A DNA stretch of 5,723 nt, taken from contig JAEXBW010000085.1 of NCBI GenBank assembly GCA_023393825.1, positions 1 through 5,723 of the forward strand, in the 5' to 3' direction. Origin of the DNA: Elusimicrobiota bacterium. GTDB lineage: Bacteria > Elusimicrobiota > Elusimicrobia > Elusimicrobiales > Elusimicrobiaceae. Position 1 is the stretch's first letter. Every line of letters starts with the position of its first letter. The position numbers were made by a program, and so were the translations under genes. Positions 1 to 5,723 of the stretch are shown piece by piece. A model generated the notes under the pieces. The model saw nothing but the letters and a program-made list of their open reading frames with translations, was not told the origin of the DNA and did not search any database.

Positions 1-2
1 CG

Positions 3-50
3 GAAGCTGCCCAGCTTTTATCTTTTGCGGATTATAAAGCTACGCTTTAA
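3..50 (+). CDS. gcvH: Glycine cleavage H protein, C-terminal end only (5' truncated)
   Basis: This is the tail of a gene that begins before the window. Reading from base 3 gives EAAQLLSFADYKATL and a TAA stop at 48-50. The other two forward frames also stop within this region, but they give no recognisable ending. GcvH proteins commonly end in a segment of the type 'EL..LL(D/S)..(A/E)Y.A.L', and this tail matches that shape. The next genes are gcvPA and gcvPB, and gcvH normally sits immediately before them. GcvH is the small cytoplasmic lipoyl protein whose swinging arm accepts the aminomethyl group from the P-protein. The lipoyl-lysine region lies outside the window, so the call rests on 15 residues plus context. 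Confidence 0.7.
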   Translation, partial: EAAQLLSFADYKATL

Positions 51-69
51 TTTTAAGTTTCAGTTTTAC

Positions 70-119
70 CTTTGCCCTTGAACTTAGTTTGAAGCAGTAA
101 AGTTCAAGGGTAAAGTTTT
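70..119 (+). terminator. Hairpin plus TTTT in the gcvH-gcvPA spacer: probable terminator or attenuator
   Basis: The left arm at 70-85 pairs with the right arm at 100-115 over 16 base pairs, including one G-T (G-U in RNA) pair at 74/111. A 14-nt loop lies at 86-99. TTTT follows at 116-119, as in a rho-independent terminator reading on the + strand. The T-run is short, and the opposite orientation has no T-run. The hairpin starts 20 nt after the presumed gcvH stop and ends 6-7 nt before the gcvPA Shine-Dalgarno. It could therefore end part of the gcvH transcript, lower downstream expression, or protect a processed mRNA end. Only the structure is seen; the function is inferred. Confidence 0.55.
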
Positions 120-121
120 AA

Positions 122-126
122 AGAGG
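122..126 (+). promoter_or_regulatory. Ribosome binding site of gcvPA
   Basis: AGAGG lies 5 nt upstream of the ATG at 132 and supports that start. It is placed immediately after the hairpin and its T-run, so folding of the hairpin would leave it exposed. Confidence 0.65.
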
Positions 127-131
127 ATAAT

Positions 132-1463
132 ATGTTTAACCCTAACACGAAAGAAAACGAAAAGCAAATGCTGCAAACCATCGGCGTTAACAGCATACAA
201 GATTTATTTAAAGATATCCCGCAGGATTTACTTAACCCCAAATATAATCTGCCCGCCGCCTTAGACGAGGCTGACTTAACCCGCCACATAAAAACCTTAG
301 CGGCAAAAAATAAGCCGCTGTTAAATTTTGCGGGCGCGGGCATTTACGAACACTTTATTCCCGCCGCGGTAAACGCAATCAGCTCACGCGGGGAATTTTT
401 GACGGCCTACACGCCCTATCAGGCGGAAGCCAGCCAAGGCACATTGCAGGTTATCTACGAATATCAAAGCAGCATTTGCGCTTTGTTTGATATGGACGTT
501 TCCAACGCTTCGCACTACGACGGCGCAACCGCTCTGGCCGAAGCCGTATCAGCCGCCGCGCGCGTTAAAAACAAAAATACTGTTTTAATATCCGCCGCGC
601 TTAACCCGCAGTATAAGCAGGTTTTAGATACCTATTTCAGCATCGGCAGTCCTGTTAAATTAAAAGAAGTTTCCCTTAATAACGGTGTAATTGACGAGCA
701 GGATTTAAAGGCTAAACTTTCTTCCGCCGATGTCGCCGCTTTCGTTTTGCCCACACCCAATTTTTACGGTAATATAGAAGACGCTCACGCAGTAAGCGCG
801 GCGGTAAAAGCCGCGGGCGCGCTTTTGATAGCGGTGGTTAATCCCGTCAGCTTAGGCGTGCTGGGCACACCGGGCAGTTACGGCGCGGATTTTGCCGTGG
901 CGGAAGGCCAGAGCCTTGGCAATACAATGAGTTTTGGCGGGCCGGGCCTTGGTATATTTACATGCAAAAAAGAATATGTAAGATTTGTGCCGGGCAGAAT
1001 TTGCGGCATAGCAAAAGACGCCAACGGCAAACGCGCTTTTGTGCTTACACTGCAAGCGCGCGAGCAGCATATCAGAAGGGAAAGAGCCTCCTCCAACATT
1101 TGCTCCAATCAGGCTTTATGCGCTTTAAACGCCGTCGTGTACCTTACTCTTTTAGGCGCGCAGGGCATTAAAGAAGTCGCAACTTTAAATGTGGAAAACG
1201 CACATATACTTAAAGAAAAAATAGCGCAGCTGCCGAACTTTAAAATAAAGTTTAACGCGCCGTTTTTTAATGAGTTTGTTGTGGACTGCCCCGTTCCCGC
1301 CGCCAAGGTGGTAAAAGCTTTGGCTAAAAAGGGCATACTTGCGGGTTACGATTTGGGCCTTACTGATAAAGCGTTTAAAAACAGTCTTTTAATTTGCGCG
1401 ACGGAAACAAAAACCGCGCAGGATATTGAAACACTTGTTGCCGCTTTAAAGGAGGTAAAATAA
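132..1463 (+). CDS. gcvPA: Glycine dehydrogenase (decarboxylating) subunit 1, P-protein alpha
   Basis: This cytoplasmic subunit is one half of the glycine cleavage P-protein. With GcvPB it decarboxylates glycine and transfers the aminomethyl group to the lipoyl arm of GcvH. The 443 residues match the usual length of about 440-450 for the split form. Family signatures are intact: YTPYQAEASQGTLQ at about 93-106, SHYDGATALAEA at 127-138, EGQSLG at 258-263 followed by MSFGGPGLGIF, and a GKRAFVLTLQ/REQHIRRE block at 299-317 leading into SSNICSNQAL. This half has the aminotransferase fold but lacks the Schiff-base lysine, which GcvPB supplies. The ATG at 132 has an AGAGG site 5 nt upstream, and the N-terminus begins like other GcvPA proteins (a short lead-in, then 'MLQTIGVNSIQDLF'). 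The stop is 1 nt before gcvPB, so the two are probably translated in step. No truncation or frameshift is visible. Confidence 0.96.
   Translation: MFNPNTKENEKQMLQTIGVNSIQDLFKDIPQDLLNPKYNLPAALDEADLTRHIKTLAAKNKPLLNFAGAGIYEHFIPAAVNAISSRGEFLTAYTPYQAEASQGTLQVIYEYQSSICALFDMDVSNASHYDGATALAEAVSAAARVKNKNTVLISAALNPQYKQVLDTYFSIGSPVKLKEVSLNNGVIDEQDLKAKLSSADVAAFVLPTPNFYGNIEDAHAVSAAVKAAGALLIAVVNPVSLGVLGTPGSYGADFAVAEGQSLGNTMSFGGPGLGIFTCKKEYVRFVPGRICGIAKDANGKRAFVLTLQAREQHIRRERASSNICSNQALCALNAVVYLTLLGAQGIKEVATLNVENAHILKEKIAQLPNFKIKFNAPFFNEFVVDCPVPAAKVVKALAKKGILAGYDLGLTDKAFKNSLLICATETKTAQDIETLVAALKEVK
1451..1455 (+). promoter_or_regulatory. Ribosome binding site of gcvPB, inside the end of gcvPA
   Basis: GGAGG, the strongest Shine-Dalgarno in the window, sits 9 nt before the ATG at 1465 and within the last codons of gcvPA. 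It fixes the gcvPB start and suggests the two subunits are made in matched amounts. Confidence 0.8.
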
Positions 1464-1464
1464 T

Positions 1465-2910
1465 ATGACAATTTACAATCATAATAAACTTTCTATAGAA
1501 AAATCCTCCGCGGGCAGACGCGGCGTTAAACTTAATCCCGCCGCTAAGGAAGCCTCTGCGTATTTACCGCAAAATTTACTCAGGCAAACTCCGGCCAAAC
1601 TGCCGTCTTTAAGCGAGTTGGAAACGGTAAGACACTTTACCAATTTATCGCGCCTTAACTTTTGTTTGGATACGCATTTTTACCCATTGGGTTCTTGCAC
1701 GATGAAGTACAACCCCAAGGCTTATGACGTGCTTGCCTCGCTTGATAATTTTACTGCCGTGCATCCGTTTACGCCGCAGTCCTGCGCGCAGGGTACATTG
1801 CAAATTATCCACGGGCTGGACGAACTTTTAAAACAGGTAACGGGCCTTGCCGGTTTCACTTTACAACCCGCCGCAGGCGCACATGGGGAGTTTACCGGCG
1901 CGCTTATCGCCAAAGCTTACCATAACTTTAATAAACAGAAAGACAGGACGGAAATTATAGTACCCGATACCGCCCACGGAACCAACCCCGCCACGGCGGC
2001 AATGTGCGGCTGCAGCGTTGTTAACATAAAATCCGCCCCCGACGGCAGAGTGGATATAGAAGAGCTTAAAAAAGCGCTTAATCCCAAAACAGCTTTGGTA
2101 ATGTTAACCATACCCAATACCGCGGGTTTATTTGAAAGGAATATTAAGGAAATCGCGGCATTAGTGCACGCCAACGGCAGTCTTTTGTATATGGACGGCG
2201 CAAATCTTAACGCGCTTATCGGCACGGTAAAGCCTGCTGATATGGGCGTTGATATTATGCACATTAACCTGCACAAAACTCTTGCCACGCCTCACGGCGG
2301 CGGCGGGCCGGGCGCGGGCGCGGTGGGCGTAAATGAAGCTTTGCTTGATTTCCTGCCTTTGCCAAAAGTTACATTTGACGGTAAAGAATATAAGTTGGAA
2401 ACCAAAAATAAAAAGAGCATCGGCGCGGTAAAAAGTTTTTACGGCAATATCGCCGTTGTTATACGCGCTTACGCTTATTTAAAACAATTTGATTCCAAAA
2501 CGCTTGGCGAAATATCCAAAAATGCCGTCTTAAACGCAAACTATATTCGCGTAAGGCTGGCAAAATATTTCCCCGCGTTTTTTGACCAAATTTGCATGCA
2601 CGAATGCGTGTTGACTATAGACAAACAAAAACTGCCCGAAACCAAAACAATAGACATAGCAAAAAGACTTTTGGATTTGGGTTATCACGCGCCCACAATT
2701 TACTTTCCGCTCATCGTGCCCGAGGCTATTATGATAGAGCCTACCGAAACGGAAAGTAAAGAAACCATGGACGCTTTTATTGACGCTCTCATACAAATAT
2801 TTAACGAAGCCGCTCAAAACCCGCACGAGCTGCATAATGCTCCGCAGAACTGTCCCGTAAAAAGGATAGACGAGGTAAGCGCGGCAAGAGAGCCTAACCT
2901 TAAATGGTAA
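1465..2910 (+). CDS. gcvPB: Glycine dehydrogenase (decarboxylating) subunit 2, P-protein beta, PLP-binding
   Basis: This is the catalytic, PLP-carrying half of the split P-protein, working as a complex with GcvPA. The 481 residues are normal for the family. Visible landmarks are the N-terminal SIEKSSAGRRGVKL (about 10-23), the block from LDTHFYPLGSC through TMKYNPK (68-85), QPAAGAHGE (134-142), DTAHGTNPAT (168-177) and MDGANLNA (243-250). D244 is the expected partner of the PLP ring nitrogen. The sequence HINLHKTLATPHGGGGPGAG contains K271, the expected Schiff-base lysine. All key residues are present, so the enzyme should be active. The start at 1465 is supported by a GGAGG site, and the N-terminus aligns with the usual family start. 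The 3' end overlaps the next gene by 7 nt. The gene order gcvH-gcvPA-gcvPB-lipoyl ligase is consistent with one operon. Confidence 0.97.
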   Translation: MTIYNHNKLSIEKSSAGRRGVKLNPAAKEASAYLPQNLLRQTPAKLPSLSELETVRHFTNLSRLNFCLDTHFYPLGSCTMKYNPKAYDVLASLDNFTAVHPFTPQSCAQGTLQIIHGLDELLKQVTGLAGFTLQPAAGAHGEFTGALIAKAYHNFNKQKDRTEIIVPDTAHGTNPATAAMCGCSVVNIKSAPDGRVDIEELKKALNPKTALVMLTIPNTAGLFERNIKEIAALVHANGSLLYMDGANLNALIGTVKPADMGVDIMHINLHKTLATPHGGGGPGAGAVGVNEALLDFLPLPKVTFDGKEYKLETKNKKSIGAVKSFYGNIAVVIRAYAYLKQFDSKTLGEISKNAVLNANYIRVRLAKYFPAFFDQICMHECVLTIDKQKLPETKTIDIAKRLLDLGYHAPTIYFPLIVPEAIMIEPTETESKETMDAFIDALIQIFNEAAQNPHELHNAPQNCPVKRIDEVSAAREPNLKW

Positions 2911-3605
2911 ACTGCGTGTTTTTAAACACGGCTCCCGCCGATGTTTATACGCAAATGGCGGCGGACGATTATTTTGTCGGCCAAAATACGCAGGAATGTT
3001 TTTTGAGGATTTTCAACTGGGCGGGCGGCCCTGCGGCAACGTTCGGCTACGCCCAGTTTGAAAGTTCCGTAAAACAGCAGTTACAGACGGCAGGAATAAC
3101 GCATTACACAAGGCGGCCCACGGGCGGCGGCGTGGTATTGCATAAAGATGATTTAACTTTTTCTTTAATTTTTAACAGTCCGCAGCTTGTAAGCCCAAAC
3201 ACTATTTACTCCGCACTGCACGGCTGTATTAAAGAGGAGCTTTTAAAAGTTAAGCACGGCTTAAGCGCGTACGGAGATAAAAGCGATTACCGTCCCGCGC
3301 AGAGCGGCACCGCTTCAAATTGTTTTGCCAATCCCGTCAGCGATGATATTTTAGACGAGGGCGGCAGTAAAGTTTTGGGCGGCGCGATAAGGCGTTTTAA
3401 TACAAGAATTTTATATCAGGGCAGTTTACAGTTTAACGGCGCGCGCGGCAATATTGCGTATATAACGGCAATAAAAGCGGGCGTGTTAAAATATTTAGGC
3501 ATGGCGGCCTACATACAACGCGCGGCAACGCAGGAAGAATGGCAGGCAATTTCCTCCCTCGGAGAAAAGCAATATAATACGCGCGAATGGATAGAAAAGT
3601 TTTAA
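2904..3605 (+). CDS. lplA: Lipoate-protein ligase A family protein (ligase or octanoyltransferase), single domain
   Basis: This cytoplasmic enzyme belongs to the biotin/lipoate ligase fold (LplA/LipM/LipL group). It likely attaches lipoate or octanoate to carrier proteins, with GcvH the obvious target from context. The 233 residues carry RRPTGGGVVLH at 70-80 followed by DDLTFSL, the lipoate-binding signature. The segment SKVLGGAIRR carries K156, the conserved KxxGxAxRR lysine, and is followed by ILYQGSL. The C-terminus has a KQYNTREW-type ending, as in other catalytic domains of the group. The accessory C-terminal domain of E. coli LplA (about 338 residues) is absent, and no separate lplB is seen in the window. 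C140, in an NCF motif, sits where LipM octanoyltransferases have their catalytic cysteine, so ligase versus transferase is undecided. The ATG at 2904 overlaps gcvPB by 7 nt with only a weak GAGAG upstream, which suggests translational coupling. It places the conserved QMAADDYF segment at the usual distance from the start. Confidence 0.88.
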   Translation: MVNCVFLNTAPADVYTQMAADDYFVGQNTQECFLRIFNWAGGPAATFGYAQFESSVKQQLQTAGITHYTRRPTGGGVVLHKDDLTFSLIFNSPQLVSPNTIYSALHGCIKEELLKVKHGLSAYGDKSDYRPAQSGTASNCFANPVSDDILDEGGSKVLGGAIRRFNTRILYQGSLQFNGARGNIAYITAIKAGVLKYLGMAAYIQRAATQEEWQAISSLGEKQYNTREWIEKF

Positions 3606-3608
3606 ATT

Positions 3609-4301
3609 ATGGGGAAGATAACTAAATTTTTTATAGGTTTATTACTGCTGCCCACGGCATTTTTTGCCTTAGTGGGCTTGCTTGACGTTGTGATAGCTTT
3701 GCTTAAAGCCTATAAGATTACAATACTCTTTTTGCTTGGCGGCGGGCTTTACGCGCTGCTGCATTTTTTTGTTTACGATTTTTCCCGCTTTTATGTTTTG
3801 GCGCACGAGTTTACTCACGCGCTTTCCGCCCTTGCGTGCGGATACAAAGTAAGTAATGTTAATGTAAAGCAAAACAGCGGCAGCGTTAAAGTTTCCGACG
3901 CTAATGTATTTGTTTTACTCTCTCCTTACGCCATTCCTTTTTACGCAGTACTGCTTGTGCTTATTTATTTTATCGTGGGCTTATTCCACCCCGTTCTTAT
4001 TTACAGAAGCACGGTTATTGCAATGCTCGGTTTCTTTTCCGTAATGCACTTTATACATACTTATAAAGCTTTGACGGAAGTAAGCCAGCCCGACGTAAAA
4101 TTAGCGGGCGGCAGTATATTTTCCTTTTCCGTAATAATACTTTTTAACGCGCTTATAATAACCGCGCTTATAGAATTTTGCTTCCCCGGTCTTTTGCCGC
4201 TTAAGCAGATAGGCAAAGATATTATTACCCGTACGGCGGATTTTTGGATTGCCGCCGCGCAGTATTCTTTTAACTTTATAAAGTGGGCGGCTTCAAGATG
4301 A
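3609..4301 (+). CDS. Polytopic membrane protein with HEFTH motif, probable M50-type metallopeptidase-like protein
   Basis: This is a 230-residue hydrophobic protein. Likely membrane segments are at about 5-32, 37-57, 100-127, 130-150 and 167-190. HEFTH at 66-70 matches the HExxH zinc motif, set in or beside a hydrophobic stretch as in site-2 protease-like (M50) intramembrane peptidases. The classical NPDG or LDG third-ligand motif is not evident. D162, in a SQPDV segment before the fifth hydrophobic segment, is the best candidate for the third zinc ligand. A SPYAIPFY motif at about 105-112 is also notable. The closest fit from memory is the M50B-like group of uncharacterised membrane peptidases; the substrate is unknown. 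The start is 3 nt after the upstream stop and has no good Shine-Dalgarno, so coupling is likely. It lies in the same reading frame as the upstream gene, separated by TAA-ATT. It overlaps the next gene by 4 nt. Confidence 0.68.
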   Translation: MGKITKFFIGLLLLPTAFFALVGLLDVVIALLKAYKITILFLLGGGLYALLHFFVYDFSRFYVLAHEFTHALSALACGYKVSNVNVKQNSGSVKVSDANVFVLLSPYAIPFYAVLLVLIYFIVGLFHPVLIYRSTVIAMLGFFSVMHFIHTYKALTEVSQPDVKLAGGSIFSFSVIILFNALIITALIEFCFPGLLPLKQIGKDIITRTADFWIAAAQYSFNFIKWAASR

Positions 4302-5723
4302 TGAGAAAGCATTTATTTAAAGCCCTGCATTTTAGCGTTAAAAATACGATAAGAGCCTTATTTTTTACGGCGGTTATGGCGGCTTTTGCATTGGGGATAT
4401 GCTGGTTTTTGGCGCTTAAATATTTTAACGCGCAAAATGTGGGCGGCGCAATAGCGCGCGAGCTTGGCAATGCTTTGCAGCGCCCCGTTGTTATAGGCTC
4501 AATTAAACTTGTTTCCATAAACAGTATAGAGATAAAAAAGTTTAAAGTTGTTGATACCAAACTTAATACTTATAACGATTTCCTTTCCGCAGATTCCGTC
4601 ATTGTCCACTACGATCTTTTGCCTCTGTTAAAAAATAAAGTGGAAATTAAAGAAATTATTTTGCAAAACCCCGTCGTCAACATTATTAAAGACGAAAACG
4701 GTGTTTTAAACACTCCGGATTTTATTACCTCCACAACGCAAAGCAGCCGCGGACAGCAGTTTGATGTTATGTCTTCTGCGGGGCGCGCCTTTCAGATTGT
4801 TATAGAAGACTGGACCATAAATAACGGCACCTTCAGCTACAGGGATTTAGGCGCGGATATAAGCCATTCGCTTAACGGTATTTTTATACATTTCTATAAT
4901 CTTAAGTTTAACGCGCTTACCGATTTTAATATGCACTTCGTCTTAAGAAATAAAGTTAAAGATAAAATTATAGAAACCGAGGCCGAAGCGCAGGGCGCCG
5001 TAAACCTTGCCAATTTTAAAGCGGCAGAAATGGCTTTGGAAAACACAAAAGCCAAACTGGGCGCGTTTAGAAAGCCGCTTTTGATAACCCTTCAAGCCCA
5101 TAACTTTGTGGACCCGCAAATAAACTTTAAAACCAATATCCCGCAGTTCGGTTATGACGACGTTTCTTTATTTATGCCGCGCCAGATAGAGTTTACGGTA
5201 CCTGCCGTAAAGGCGGAGGCGCAAGTTAACTTTAACCAAAACTTTAAAAAGATAACAATATCCTCCCTCAAGCTGGATAATAAAGATGTTAAACTTCGCC
5301 TTAATGGCGCGGTTGATTTGCAGGCTGAACCCGTGTTTGCTCAGGCGGACTTTAGCACAAACGAATTTAATATAGCCGCCACCGACTATCTTTCCCTGCT
5401 TAAAAAATTTGATTTTACGGGCAAGGCCTCCGCGCAGGGTTCTTTTGTTTACGAAGGCGGCAAGGCCAAACTGCCTAAACTTACCGTAAACCTTAATAAT
5501 GCGGCGGCTAAGATAAGTAATTTTATTATAAGCGGCGTTAAGGGCAAGTACGAAGCTTCCGACAATCTTAACCTTATGAAGGCCGACGTTGCAGAGGGCG
5601 TGTTTAAGGTGGGCCGCCAGACGATTTCCAAAATAAAGGGCAATGCCTCCTACGACCATAAAAAACAAAACTTTTATGCTTTTGTTAAAGACGCTATGTT
5701 TAATGATAAAAAAATCCGCATTC
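4298..5723 (+). CDS. AsmA-like envelope protein, N-terminal part (runs off the window)
   Basis: An open frame of 475 codons continues past the window end without a stop. After a short basic N-terminus (MMRKHLFKALHFSVKN) there is one membrane anchor at about 18-41. The next part is typical of AsmA-family N-termini: GNALQRPVVIGSI at 57-69, FLSADSVIVHYDLLPLL at 95-111, then KVEIKEIILQNPVVNIIKD and ENGVLN to about residue 138. The rest is rich in alternating hydrophobic beta-strand-like segments, as in the long groove proteins of this superfamily. These are inner-membrane-anchored periplasmic proteins linked to outer-membrane assembly or lipid transport. The family is clear, the exact member is not. 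The start is ATG at 4298 (ATGA overlap of 4 nt with the upstream stop) or the adjacent ATG at 4301; they differ by one Met. No strong Shine-Dalgarno is present, so coupled translation is likely. Confidence 0.82.
   Translation, partial: MMRKHLFKALHFSVKNTIRALFFTAVMAAFALGICWFLALKYFNAQNVGGAIARELGNALQRPVVIGSIKLVSINSIEIKKFKVVDTKLNTYNDFLSADSVIVHYDLLPLLKNKVEIKEIILQNPVVNIIKDENGVLNTPDFITSTTQSSRGQQFDVMSSAGRAFQIVIEDWTINNGTFSYRDLGADISHSLNGIFIHFYNLKFNALTDFNMHFVLRNKVKDKIIETEAEAQGAVNLANFKAAEMALENTKAKLGAFRKPLLITLQAHNFVDPQINFKTNIPQFGYDDVSLFMPRQIEFTVPAVKAEAQVNFNQNFKKITISSLKLDNKDVKLRLNGAVDLQAEPVFAQADFSTNEFNIAATDYLSLLKKFDFTGKASAQGSFVYEGGKAKLPKLTVNLNNAAAKISNFIISGVKGKYEASDNLNLMKADVAEGVFKVGRQTISKIKGNASYDHKKQNFYAFVKDAMFNDKKIRI

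Noticed and set aside
51..131. Possible glycine riboswitch or sigma70 promoter before gcvPA
   Set aside because: The spacer is only 81 nt, mostly one hairpin, and too short for a tandem glycine aptamer. The -35-like TTGAAC (78-83) and TTGAAG (89-94) lack a convincing -10 at 17 nt. GATAAT near 126-131 is part of the ribosome-binding/start region with no suitable -35.
1917..2288. 123-codon open frame on the minus strand
   Set aside because: It is antisense to the conserved centre of gcvPB, including the PLP lysine region. The translation shows no family features, so it is a shadow of the real gene.
2530..2835. 101-codon open frame on the minus strand
   Set aside because: It is antisense to the C-terminal part of gcvPB, with no recognisable product or ribosome binding site.
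4276..4560. 94-codon open frame on the minus strand
   Set aside because: It spans the junction of the M50-like and AsmA-like genes in antisense. The forward genes account for the DNA better.
5168..5668. 166-codon open frame on the minus strand
   Set aside because: It lies wholly inside the AsmA-like coding region, whose protein has clear family features. The minus-strand product is basic, low in recognisable motifs and looks like a codon-bias shadow.
1..5723. Mobile elements, CRISPR arrays, tRNA or other undescribed multi-gene system
   Set aside because: No direct repeat series, transposase, integrase or terminal inverted repeats were seen by eye. The window is filled by one chain of housekeeping and envelope genes.

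Overview
The window holds the distal part of a glycine cleavage operon on the + strand, followed by two envelope or membrane genes. All genes point the same way and are packed tightly. The coding DNA has moderate GC content, many GCG and GGC codons and A/T-rich non-coding joints. The AsmA-type gene implies a Gram-negative (two-membrane) bacterium. The split P-protein (GcvPA plus GcvPB) is the arrangement of many anaerobic bacteria and archaea. Overall sequence style makes me think of the Elusimicrobiota (for example an Elusimicrobium-like gut anaerobe). That placement is an impression, not a demonstrated result.

Layout: (1) 3-50, the last 15 codons of a gene whose ending resembles the C-terminus of GcvH, the lipoyl carrier protein. 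(2) 51-131, the only real spacer, with a 16-bp hairpin followed by TTTT, so a terminator or attenuator inside the operon. (3) 132-1463 gcvPA and (4) 1465-2910 gcvPB, the two subunits of the PLP-dependent glycine decarboxylase. (5) 2904-3605, a short single-domain lipoate-protein ligase or octanoyltransferase, overlapping gcvPB by 7 nt. (6) 3609-4301, a polytopic membrane protein with a HEFTH zinc motif, probably of the M50 (site-2 protease-like) class. (7) 4298 to the window end, the N-terminal 475 codons of an AsmA-like envelope protein that runs off the window.

Functionally, genes 1-5 form one unit. GcvPA/GcvPB decarboxylate glycine and pass the aminomethyl group to the lipoyl arm of GcvH. 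The lipoyl-transfer enzyme encoded directly behind gcvPB is the natural candidate to load that arm. No gcvT or lpd is visible; they may lie upstream or elsewhere. The last two genes look unrelated to glycine metabolism but are joined to it by overlaps of only a few bases, so they are probably co-transcribed. The points most worth a second look are the conserved-looking Cys in the lipoyl-transfer enzyme, the atypical HExxH membrane protein, and the hairpin between gcvH and gcvPA. No mobile element, CRISPR, tRNA or rRNA was seen, and I found no convincing undescribed defence or mobile system here.
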